Below are positions 34,646-45,700 of a DNA stretch of 64,000 nt, piece after piece. The notes beneath the pieces are model-generated. The model made no database searches. It was not told where the DNA came from and saw only the letters and a program-made list of their open reading frames with translations. The position numbers and the translations under genes are program-made. Source of the stretch: Paralichthys olivaceus (lineage: Eukaryota; Chordata; Actinopteri; Pleuronectiformes; Paralichthyidae); assembly GCF_024713975.1 (NCBI RefSeq), contig NC_091096.1:22841458-22905457 (forward strand). Reading direction: 5' to 3'. Every line of letters begins with the position of its first letter. Within the stretch, counting starts at the first letter, position 1.

Positions 34646-37468
34646 ATGGCTGCCGCCGCAGGGTGTGAGCACTATGTCCGCAGCTGCTTATTGAAAGTGA
34701 GTCCACTGAAACCTGATGTGTATATGATCCTTACATGCACAGCGGAGACATGAAGGTGTTGACTGTGTCCCAGTGTTACTGTGCTGCGATGAGAGGCGCT
34801 GCTGGATATCTGTTGGTAGCAGCCTAACGTTAGTAAACTCTGGCTGTCAGGTCACATTACTCAGGTTCTTACATGAGCAGAACATGTCAGCTGCATACAC
34901 AGAAACGAGCAGGCTCATAGAGTTCCGTCAGCATCGGATTATCGTTGTAGTTACATTATAACTCGCAGAATGTCAGCCATATGTATCTACACCACTGTAA
35001 CATCTGGGAAAGTGAAAATGAGTGTGTGTAAAAGAAGTCACTGAAACTTTCACTAGATTTTCTCTTCTAATGTTGTAGCAGCCAGAGATAATTCAGATTT
35101 GCAGCCACACTAAGATATGATCTGTCCCTCGGATATTATGAATGTGATTGACTCACTCGGCATTCACCCGCCACATGCCCTGTGTAATATCGTGTCTGTG
35201 CACTGCAGGCCCCCTGTTGTGGTAAACTGTACGTGTGTCGGCTGTGCCATGATGCAGAGGAACACCACCAGATGGATCGATTCAAAGTCCGAGAGGTGCA
35301 GTGCTCCGAGTGTCTGACTGTGCAGCAGGTAACAGAGAAAACCCAGTGCAACCAACTCTGCACTTTCCCTTTCGGTATTGAAGTTGTAGTTGTGCATGGA
35401 GTGTTTGTTGACATCAAGATGGAATGTGAATGGTAAAAGAAGCTAAAATGTTCCAGCTATCCCTCCTTTAGGCACAGCAGACTTGCCAGCAGTGTCATGT
35501 GCAGTTCGGGGAGTATTACTGTGATATTTGCCACCTGTTCGACAAGGATAAGGAGCAGTACCACTGTCAACCTTGCGGAATATGCAGGTGAGCAACAATA
35601 GTAGTGTAACAATGTAACTAAGGATATTTGGGAAATATCTCAAGGGGAAAAAGACATTTGGATTCGGAAAGTCATTTTCTTTGACACATCTAATTCAAAT
35701 TCTACTCAAATTCAAAATCATAACGTTATGATATTTCTTTTTACTACCCCGATCTAAGATTTCAGTGTTTTTAAATCAGCTGAATATTAATTTTAATTCC
35801 GTATTTTTTCACTTTTAAACCCACCACACAACTTTATATTTCAAGTTGTCAGTGCAAATTAAAAAAAAAGGTCTTGGTCAGTAATGTTAGAGTATGCCTG
35901 TGTGATTATGCCTATGACTTCTTACGTTTTATTTTGTTTGTTTTCATGTACTGAAGTAAAATTTAACTTGGAGTGTCATCCTCTAACAATCCGTTCACAT
36001 GTTATTCATGCATGAGGTGAGTCCTGTATCAGCGGCACTGTGTTTTGGCTCCTACAGGATTGGCCCCAGGGAGAAATATTTCCATTGTGACAAGTGCAAT
36101 CTGTGTTTAGCTCAGGATCTACAGGGAAACCACAAGGTAATTATTAAACAGGCAACAAATACAATATATATTTTTCTGTATTGTCCTCAATACTTAAACT
36201 GTAACTATATTTTATGTTTCAGTGTGTTGAAAATGTGTCAAGGCAGAACTGCCCAGTGTGTATGGAGGTAACAAACATATAATACATTGTGGGATAGTAT
36301 AGAGAGTGATGTGGGATTATCTTATTTTGTACTTTTTTTTTTTTTACAGGATATTCACACGTCCAGAATTGGCGCTCACGTTCTACCATGTGGTCATCTG
36401 TTACACAAGTATGACTCAATGCTTTGTCTCAATACAGACATATTACTCTACATAGCATTTTTTAAAAATGTTATTATACAATAATAGTATCTGTAAAATA
36501 TGATAATAATATGATCTAAATGATTACAAAGAGGAAGAGAGGAGTCGGGAAAACTTTAACATGTTGAAGATGTAGACGAATAAATTCTGATCCGTGAAGG
36601 ATATAAAGGTAACAATTTATGTGTTTGTTGATTCTCTGCAGGACCTGCTTTGATGACATGGTCAGAACAGGGTAGGTCTCACGAATCATTTTCCTGTTAA
36701 ATATTTAGTTGAATAAGATATCGTTGTCCTGCATCAGTCCTGCATCAGTGTGTGTAAATTAGATGTCCAGGTTACAGCTGGGATGAAGATGTACAGCAAT
36801 CAGTTTATTGCAGAGCATGTAAATGCATTCACATATTACCCATCTAACCTGGATTCTCTGAGTAAACTGGTTACTAAAGTCCATGTAAAGGTTTTGAGGG
36901 ACACCTTCCTCTAAATGTCATTATTCTTTGTTTCAGAGCGTATCGCTGCCCTCTGTGTATGCACTCCGCCTGTGACATGGAGGACCACTGGGATCAGATC
37001 GACGTAGAGATCGCTCAGTCACCGATGCCCACTGAATACCAGGGGGCTACTGTCAAAGTAAGACCTCACTAAATATTGTTAGATTCCATTGTAATATTAT
37101 AATTTAGTTAAAAGAATGGTTGAATTACTGATTAATCGTATTGTAATTTTTAGATATTTTACAATGGGTTGTGTTTCATTCCAATCCATGAATGTTATGA
37201 GTAATCAACCAACTGGAAATCTTTACATGTCATCCACTACCTTTTTTTGTCCTCTCCACAGATTATATGTAATGACTGCCAAGCTCACTGCACGGTGCCT
37301 TTCCATGTGCTGGGCATGAAGTGCAGCGGCTGTGGCTCCTACAACACGGCACAGGAGGGAGGACTCATCCAGCAGCTTCAACCACCACAACAACAACAGC
37401 CAGAGCCGGAGATTGAGGATGAGACAGAAACAGACACAGAGCCCGAGCAGCAAGATCAACCTGAGTAA
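34646..37468 (+). CDS. rchy1: RING finger and CHY zinc finger protein 1 (Pirh2), E3 ubiquitin ligase, 9 exons
   Basis: Cytosolic/nuclear E3 ligase known for p53 and other cell-cycle substrates. Exons: 34646-34696, 35209-35328, 35472-35587, 36058-36136, 36223-36267, 36350-36408, 36642-36671, 36937-37057, 37262-37468. Total 828 nt, 275 residues (human 261). The CHY zinc finger covers about residues 7-80 (GCEHYVRSCLLKAPCCGK, CRLCHDAEEHH). The CTCHY finger follows to about 130 (CDICHLFDKDKEQYHCQPCG, HCDKCNLC). The RING is at about 132-174 (CPVCMEDIH.., CGHLLHKTC, CPLC). A C-terminal zinc ribbon is at about 208-230 (CNDCQAHC, KCSGCGSYNT). The last 40 residues are glutamine- and acid-rich. All zinc ligands look intact. 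A CATCCGG (ETS-like) site lies about 35 bases upstream of the ATG. Confidence 0.97.
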
Positions 37469-37724
37469 CTGACGCCACATTATCAGTTCAACCAAGATGA
37501 CTTTTGACTGGTCCATTGTTGAAACCTATATTGATTGCAACAGGTAGCAGAGCCAATATTATGTGATTATTTATGTATTACCAAAAAAATCTATTTATTT
37601 TCTGTATTGGATTCTCTTCTCCAGCTGTAGGAACCTATCCCAGCATGCACTGGGTGGGAAAAAATGTAGATCTAGGACAGGTTTCCAGTGTAAGACTTTC
37701 ACATCATTTTACACTTAAGCTGCT

Positions 37725-38090
37725 TTCAGGCTTGAACTGAACTCCAGAGAATCTCCTGACATTCTCCAGAGGGATGTGAGAATGCAACTGTCTGGGTGAG
37801 AGCCTGCAGACTTTCTGCTGCCTCTTAGTAAAAACTCTGGATAATGACGGAGTAAGTCCATGTCAGAATACAGCAGGAGGATTCACGGTGAGAATAAAAA
37901 ATGTCTGAGGATGAAAGTATGTGATCACCACAGCAGAATTAGTATGTTACATCTTGCCTCTGCCTGCTGCACCACCTCTCGCCTGATTTCTGTGTTGTGA
38001 ACAAGTCTCAGCAGAGAATCTCCTGCTACAGTCTTAAACTCAGGAGAAAGACTGCGGAGTTCATGTCTGAAAACACCTTTAGAGTCATAG
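37725..38090. repeat. Dispersed non-coding repeat downstream of rchy1
   Basis: The ends are approximately inverted (TTTCAGGCTTGAACTGAACTCC at the left, GGAGTTCATGTCTGAAAACA at the right). An internal phrase (CATCTTGCCTCTGCCTGCTG and following) is shared with 6.6 kb. Probably a non-autonomous DNA transposon. Confidence 0.55.
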
Positions 38091-39665
38091 TCCATCTGAC
38101 CTGCATGTCTTTAGGCTGTGAGAGGAAATCCACAAAAATATGGTAAGAACTTGCAAATGTCACATAGAAAAGATCTCAGCTGGTCGACTGATTCAAACCC
38201 AGGACACTCTTTCTGGAGGCTGACAGTCAACTAAGTGACAGTGGCAGTAATGAACAGATAAAATAGTTCATGTGAGGAAGTGGTGATGATTTAATCACTG
38301 AACAGTATCCGAGCATTTGTAATTATTTAAGTTCAGAGATCGTCCCAGAAGTCTTACTTCAACAATACTTACTTGACAGTACAGCATCAATCAACATAAT
38401 TGATACTATAGGAAGTCTTTACACTAACTTCACTGACATGTTTATAGCACAGCACAGGGCAGTGGAGGATTTTTAAATGGAAGACCCACGCACAGGGATT
38501 TAAAAATGGACTGAACAAGTCACAGGGCATGTGTGTAGAGTAAAGACAGTTCAGATGTATGTGGACTTTCCTCAGTACAGTATATACAGCCCTTTAGTTG
38601 TCATTTTGTTGTTTTCTGCTTGTGTGTCAAAAATATTAAAGAGAACCAATTTTTCTACTTTTGACTTAAGTATGGATCTCATTCACTGTGTCATCTTTGT
38701 CAGTATAAGTGTCAAACTGCAATTTTTATTCCCAGACAAAGTGAATGTAAGTTCCACCATCAATATTCAAAGCACAAGACCAGAAACATTAGTTAAGATA
38801 AGTCTGAAATTAGGTATGTGTGCTTGTAAGTTCATTCTAAATACTTAATGAAGACAGACCAGGGTTAGTGTACATGGTTTGAATATTTTAAACCATATGG
38901 GTTTGTTTATATAACTGACAACTGCTTTGCGCTATGATAGGCTGGAACATAGCAAAAATTATAATTTTCAATGACAAGTCAGAAAAATCTACTTATATAT
39001 TCAAATGTACAAATGTGATGTATTTAGATGGTCCAAATATTTCCTGACTGGGTTTTATGAGGCCAGACAAACAGATGACAGTCATATACACAACATTAGA
39101 AGTACATTTTAAGTTTTGTCTATGTCTTCTGAAAAATTAACATCAACAACTGCAACACATGCACCTATTGAATATTTCAATCCCATGATATACACACATA
39201 TATACATAACTTGAATTTTTGAAATGACTGTTGTGACAATAATTCAATTCTGTTTCCAGGAATTTTTGGTGTCTTTATTACTCAAAGGTTTAATTTACCT
39301 TTGCAATAACAAAACATCTTTTATTTATTAGTATTGTAGTGTGTTATCTGCAGAATCAATAACTTAATTCAAAATAAGAACATGTAATCACATGGTGTAG
39401 TTATGGTGGCAATTCTACAAATCGACATAACACAATACATTTTCATCGTCTTTATATAGCAGATATTAAACTGTCCCCATTTTGACAATATTATATAAGG
39501 AAATGTAAAGTAAAAGCCAAGTATGGTCTGGATATTCAACTTGTTATTGCATAAGTAAATCACTACAGCGTACAGTAGTACACAACTGCTACAAAACTAC
39601 CTCAAACATGGGCCAAACCAGTTAACCCAATCTGAACTACAACTAAAACTGATTAGTTTCCAGTA
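38091..39665. other. Interval between convergent rchy1 and the SCPP-like gene
   Basis: AT-rich DNA. On the minus strand, AATAAA signals at about 39320-39325 and 39274-39279 are good polyadenylation candidates for the SCPP-like gene, placing a 3' untranslated region of about 350-400 bases at 39.3-39.66 kb. No other gene was seen. Confidence 0.45.
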
Positions 39666-40455
39666 TCAAATGCTGTCTCCTCTGGGTGGATCCCGCTCAG
39701 GGAACTGGAAAGTGAAACAAACAGGACCAGCGGTCAGGGCAGGACTCACAGGGACCACTAGGGAAGGGGTCGCGGATGATGGTTGAAGCGTCGGGGTGAT
39801 GTTTGGAGGAAAGGGTGGAGTGGCACCCTGGGGGAATCCTTGGTATGTGGTGGTTGTGCTTATGACTTGTGGTTCAGTCGTGCCCCCAATACCCATGAAT
39901 ATACCAGTCGCTGTTATCTCTGGCTGTGGTGAGACCTCTGTGTCATTCACAGTGTCTTGTGCAGGATCAGGAGGAATGTCGGTGCCGTGAGCAGCTTGTG
40001 AAGGATCACCTGGCACGAGCGGTGAAACGTCAGTGAAGGTTTGTGGGTCCTCTGAGGGCAGCGCTGAAGTGTCAAGCGTGGCTGGAGAAGCTCCCGAGTC
40101 TGCAGAGGGAAGGAGGCCTGCGGTGCCTGCGGTGCCTGCAGGGTCAGTCTCCTCTGCAGCAGTAGGAATGTCTGTCTCTGTAAATGCTGTTTGCAGGGGA
40201 TCCTGTGAAGGCTCTACATGAGTGGCGGTTTCTTCTGATTCATTGGATTCATTAGACTCTGAGGACTTGGATGAACCTCCACCCTCAGTTAGATAAACCT
40301 GTTTCAGCAAAGGGAACGCGTTAAGTCATCTTACCATTCTTTACAGTGGTATAAATGTAGTGACAGAATAGTAGCACCATACTCACTGGTTTGGACATGA
40401 CTGCAGACACCATGAAGACTGCACAAAGTAACACCCGAAGAACTGTCATTGCCAT
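39666..40455 (-). CDS. Secreted acidic S/T/P/E-rich protein, SCPP-family-like
   Basis: Predicted secreted protein of 233 residues. Coding exons 40455-40387 (23 codons) and 40298-39666. Exon 2 encodes a signal peptide (MAMTVLRVLLCAVFMVSAVM) plus a few mature residues (SKP) and ends in phase 0. The long last exon opens VYLTEGGG and then a serine/glutamate run (SSKSSESNESNESEE) with several SxE sites for Fam20C-type kinases. The rest is low-complexity, rich in P, T, D, E and A, with one lone cysteine near the C-terminus (GPVCFTFQFPE), and ends RDPPRGDSI, giving a C-terminal RGD. A separate untranslated exon 1 and a TATA box lie upstream. This gene layout and composition are hallmarks of secretory calcium-binding phosphoproteins of bone, tooth and scale. 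I cannot name the orthologue. A mucin-like secreted protein is the main alternative. Confidence 0.65.
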
Positions 40456-41443
40456 GTTTCCTGTATTTGCTGAAACAAATACACCATGAGCATTTTACTA
40501 ATGGAATAATGAGACTTAGTGCATTTACTCAAGTATTGTATATATTTTTACATATCCAACTAAACCCCTCTACTTCCAGACAAGAACTGTCACTGAAACC
40601 CACCTGAACTCTTTTTCAATGCCAACATGCACCGGTCATCTGCTCTTATATTTCACTCCTCCTGTTGATGAACGTTACTCATCACACCTTACATTATCTA
40701 TACATTAGTATTTATTTTGTACTGTATTCTGGTGTGCTCCTACATCTTACACTGTCATATCTTATCAACCCTATGCCTTTTTTTTTACTGCGTTCCTGAT
40801 GTGTACTTATATGCTGCCTGGATACTGTTGGGTCAGAGCTTGCATTGTGTTACTTTTATGTTGAGTACTTCCATCTACTTATGTTTACACCAGGGATCAG
40901 AGAGAAACAGCATTTAAGTGCTGCTATATACTGCTCCAGGACATTTCATAGGTAAATATTGTACCCCCCGACAGCTACCTGACAGCTGTAGGTCATAAAT
41001 CTTTTTCATACAAGGCATAATATTATCTTCTAAAACATGATGCATTGTCCATTACTTTTTCTTACAAAAAGTGAAAGATATCTGCAAATCGACCAGGAAT
41101 ACGTCAATCCACATCCAATGCAAATCAACTTGGTTGTAATTTTATTGCGGCTGTTTGCTTTAGGAGGTAAATGGCTTGTCAGTGACGGGCAGTGTGTGAG
41201 TGATTTTAGATAAAGTGCTGCACATTGATGCACTGTGTGAATCAAAAATCTATATAGTGAAGCTCTTTAAGGTCATTAAGACTAGAAAAGTGTTGTATAA
41301 ATACAGACTCATTCTTTCATGTTTAAAGATACAGACACTAACTTCTAGAAAAGTTTAACATAATTTACATTAAAACAGGTTAAATATTCTAACCATTCCT
41401 AAATACATGATATAAAGTTAAATACAGAAAATGACAGACCTAC

Positions 41444-41530
41444 CTTGATAGGATGAGTATCCTCGTATCACTGCAAGACACAGAAGACCAGTTCTAAAAT
41501 GTAACAACTTTACCAAAAGCAATAATAAAA
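41444..41530 (-). other. Probable untranslated exon 1 of the SCPP-like gene
   Basis: On the minus strand the stretch ends in an excellent donor (TATCAAG|gtaggt at 41444) and starts about 26-30 bases downstream of a TATA box. It contains no start codon in frame with exon 2. A non-coding first exon is typical of SCPP genes. The acceptor of exon 2 is at 40470-40472 (ttgtttcag). The 5' limit is estimated from the TATA box. Confidence 0.55.
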
Positions 41531-41555
41531 TCAATGCTCATTTCTGCTTAGCCTT

Positions 41556-41565
41556 GTATTTATAT
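41556..41565 (-). promoter_or_regulatory. TATA box of the SCPP-like gene
   Basis: The minus-strand sequence ATATAAATAC lies about 26-35 bases upstream of the proposed exon 1 start. A strong TATA box fits a highly tissue-specific gene. Confidence 0.55.
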
Positions 41566-42708
41566 GACTGCTGATGTGTGTGGGTACAGTGACTCAGTAA
41601 ATCATCTGGTTCAGCTCGTTAGCCGATTTTTAACAAACAATTAAAGTTAATCACTGAGCAGCCCCAGACACAATAAAATTAAACTGAGCCAAAAAAAATG
41701 CTTTGAGGATAATTGGAGAATAAGGATGCCAGACATGCCCATACATAAACAAAGTAATCATGTGTTTTGTGGTTTTGGAGTAAACAATGGGAATATTCTG
41801 GTTTAGACTTAAACTTTATCGCCATTGCTTGGTAATGTCTCATGTCGGATAAAGAAAGATGCCCGGTTTGAATAAAAATGTTTAATATAATTGTTGGCTT
41901 TCGCTAAAACAACATTCCTCCCTGAATTCATATCCTATAATTAGTGCCTATGCGATGGATGAAATGAGGACTCTATTGTTACCATGTTTAAGGCCGGAAC
42001 ATGATTGAAAACTTTGCACACATCCGGTCTGTTGGAGAAGTTGATATTTTATGGGTCTTGACATGGGCATGGTGAAATTACTTGATTAGGCCCTCCCAAC
42101 AGTTTAAAACAATCAAAGCCCCCTTCTTTAACTTTCCCCTGGATATATGAAGTTTGGGAGACACTATTAGGCAGAGACTTTAATAAATCACTTGGAGCCA
42201 TACCTTAAACCCAACAAAGCCATTATTTTGACCTTATTGGTCAGATTGGGATTTTTTTTCATAATTTCTACCCCTCAAATTTTGACAATATCCTCCTTTT
42301 AAATTATTTTTTTTCCAAATTACAATGTTAAAATTACTTAGTTTGTTTTTGCTAAGAGGCAGGTCAGTGGTGTTGATTGTCATACTGAATAGCTGGCTTG
42401 TACATGGTCAAATCTGTATAAAGCCTCACGTCTGATAAGCAGTAGCAGATCTCTGATTTGTCTAAGTCAAAGACTATAAAGAAGCCACAATTTACATAGA
42501 GGGGCCAATTATAGGTCCAACCTCCATCACAATTCCTGTTTCAGTAAGATGCACATTTAAGTCATTCCTTGTTTACCACTAGCTCTATAGCTTTGAGCAA
42601 AGCCACAAATATGTTGAAAATTGTTTCATGTACAAAATTCCTTGGTGGCCTAAATGACAAATGATGCTCAAATAAGTTCACAAGAAACTGTGGAAAATGC
42701 AAAATGCG

Positions 42709-42714
42709 TTTATT
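42709..42714 (-). terminator. Polyadenylation signal of the lrp13 long-tail transcript
   Basis: A canonical AATAAA on the minus strand, 30 bases after the stop codon of the proposed last exon (42767-42744). It supports that exon being terminal. Confidence 0.5.
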
Positions 42715-42743
42715 TAAAACGTCGCTTGCCATAATTGTCAGTA

Positions 42744-45700
42744 TCAGTCCACAGACGATGCCACTTCCTGCAGAAGAAAAAAAAGAAAAAAAAGTCAGAC
42801 TTATCCCACAAATACAGTAAGACAAACTGGGAACCTGCTGGTAATTGTTTTTTGGGAGGTCCACCTCTGGCTGCTCTTTGCCTGCAGGTTTTGTACTGGG
42901 GCCGGTCTCAGCTTTGTTCTCCAAGTCTGTCATACACGTTTCCTTCACAGCTGCTGAGCTAGCTCTCCTGAAGGAAGACAAATCAGATAGACATACCAAT
43001 AAAATACAGTCCTGCTAACTCTATATAGTTAACTCTAGCTACAGTGGGACCATAAAAATATAGTTTAATTTTTCTAAAGTTTACATAAAACATTATCTGT
43101 CGATTTAAATAGTTTGTAGCCATGCTGGCGATGTATCTCTATGCATGACGTCAGTCCACTCAGGTGCAGACTGAATATCGACATCTGTTGGATCAGTTGG
43201 CATTTCTATAATCATTCTGTCCCAAGGTGATTCCCTCTGTGCTGGGAAAGGATAACACGTTGTTACATTTAACATGACCACAGGGTGGATGCATCTACCA
43301 GGACGTATTATATAGATATTCATGGTGCCCTGAGGATGACTCTTCAATACTTTGCTGATCTCCAACCAATATCATTACAGTCAGGTAAACTGTTTCAAAT
43401 TTGACCAATACAAAAGCTTACATGGTAAACACCTGCTAAATATCAGCATGCTAATATCGTCATGGTGAGCATGTCAGCAGGCTAATCTTAGCACTTTATT
43501 CTATGTCACCAACCTTAAAATATCAGCATTGTCCAACTTGTTATCAGCCATCATGGCAACTGGGAAAGTTTTTGTTTTTAAGTTCTGATAAAAGTAATAA
43601 TTTATAAAATGGCCTTTAATCATCAATTCATTTTGCAGTTATTTTGAATGAACTTGATTCAATTTGTAATTGCACTACATGTATTTTTTTTTAATAGTTT
43701 TTGTGATTAAAGCACTTTATAAATGTGTTTTTTTGGAAAGTACCATGTAAATAAAGTTTATATCATTACAACAAATTCAATTTGGCAATTAATACATAGT
43801 GTCCAACTTATAACTCATCTGTCTTAATGACAAGTGTTCATATAAGTTAAATAAATGAATATAATTTAAAAAATAATTTGCATCTTTACCTTTTATCCCA
43901 TATGAAATAATATTGGCACAGTCCTTGATTATATTAGCATTTTGGTTAAAAAAAAATAATGTTTGCTTGAATTAAAGTTTGTGTTTGTGACAGGACAGCT
44001 TCTAATTACTTAAACAACCTTGTGTTGGCCCTCTTCCTCTTCACCACCACTGCCATCACAGCAATGACCACCACTCCCACACAGAGCCCTGTGGCGCCAT
44101 AGATGATGGGACCCTGCATGGTCTTCAGGAGATGGTCCTGACAGGAATCACCGCTGTAGCCCAGTGAACACACACATGTGGTGTCTCCATTGTTTTTCAC
44201 ACAGTGTCCATTGCCACTGCAGCGTCTCTGGCTGCACTGCTGGGCATCCAGGTTCCTGAGCTGGCTGCTGACATTCATGGTGGTGTACAGGTCGATGGTT
44301 TCAGACAGAGAAGGGTGAGAGGAGGGTTGAGTAGTGGAGCTGCGAGGCTGGGTGGGAGCCAAAGTTTTGACTCCTGACCACTGCATTAGATTGACACCTA
44401 AAGAGACGACAGTACATCCTTTCAGCAAACAAGCCATGCTGTTTGTTTTGTTCCTAATGTAACGATCTACTTCACTGTATTAGGCTTAATTCTTCGCATT
44501 CCTATTGCTTGTTAAAAAGGAAACTACTCACAGTTCTCATCCGAGTGGTCGGGACAGTCCACATGCCCGTTACAGAACTTCCCAACAGGAAGGCACGAGA
44601 GTCGATCCAGACATGGCTTCCTGCCCGCTGGGCAGTGCTGCTCCAGGCTGCAGTGGGTGTCATTCACAGGAACGTGATCATGGCCACACTTGCATTTCCG
44701 GCCTTCTGAGGTGGCGAGGCATAAATGCTGGCAGTTGCCGTTGTTTTCTGTGCACTTGTTAGAACCTGTTGAAACAAGTGGACTGTCAGCTGGTGTTTGT
44801 GATGGTTGACTTTGGCGTCAGATTGCATTTGGAGCCATATGAATAAATCCATGCTATATGAACTCCTGCAAGATATTATCACTTCATGACACATGGTTTC
44901 TACCAGAATGACTTGACTTGCTGAAGGCCTTCATGCTGACCACTTGTGTGCCAACTTCAAACCACAACTTGCTCTGCTGCTGCTCATCTCTGTACCAGAG
45001 CCTGGTCTTATCTGAGGGGGGAAGCCATGAAAAAAAAAAAACATAATGTAAAAAAGGTCAAATGATGCTTTATCTTTGAGTGTGTGTTACACAATACAAG
45101 AATTGTGCCCACCATTCAGAAAAATGATTCATGGTCAAGTTGTTGAATAGCACCACCTCCAAGTTTGTGCCCCCAACATTAGTTATCATTTCATTTAGTA
45201 GATACATCACCATTGACAGTCATCCAGAGCAGCGCATCATCACTCAGAGCCACAGCAGCCAGGCCATCACCAACCTTCCACTCTTTGTACTCAGACCCAT
45301 CAAGCTGGACAGAGCCAATGAGCCCTAAAGCTGGAACAGAATCCATGATACATTACCGCTTTTGACTTTCAGTGCATGAAATCACATCTCAACTAGAGGG
45401 CATCTTGTGATGAGATGGCCATTGAGAAAGTTTAATCGGCCAGCCTTGAACTCTTCTTTTTGGGACTGCATCTTGCATAGTTGTGAAGCTGTGGAAATCC
45501 TGCAATAGCGTCTCCAGGACCACAAACAGGATACATCCATGCTGCCTCAGCTAGTTACAACCTGTATAACTATTCCAAAAATGTGTGATAAGGCTTACCA
45601 GAGTCAGCCCAGTGAATTGTATTCCCATTACTGGAGAAGACCAAGGATGTGGGCTGGACAGCATCTTTCCACACCATCCTCTGCTCAGCACCGGCCATGT

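Noticed and set aside
39796-40221. Plus-strand frames opposite the SCPP-like exon
   Set aside because: They are antisense shadows of a GC-rich, stop-poor coding exon. The minus-strand frame has a signal peptide, splice sites and TATA box.
39666-40455. Calling the SCPP-like gene ODAPH or osteopontin (spp1)
   Set aside because: The location near rchy1 suggests ODAPH and the RGD suggests spp1, but the sequence does not resemble either closely enough to name.
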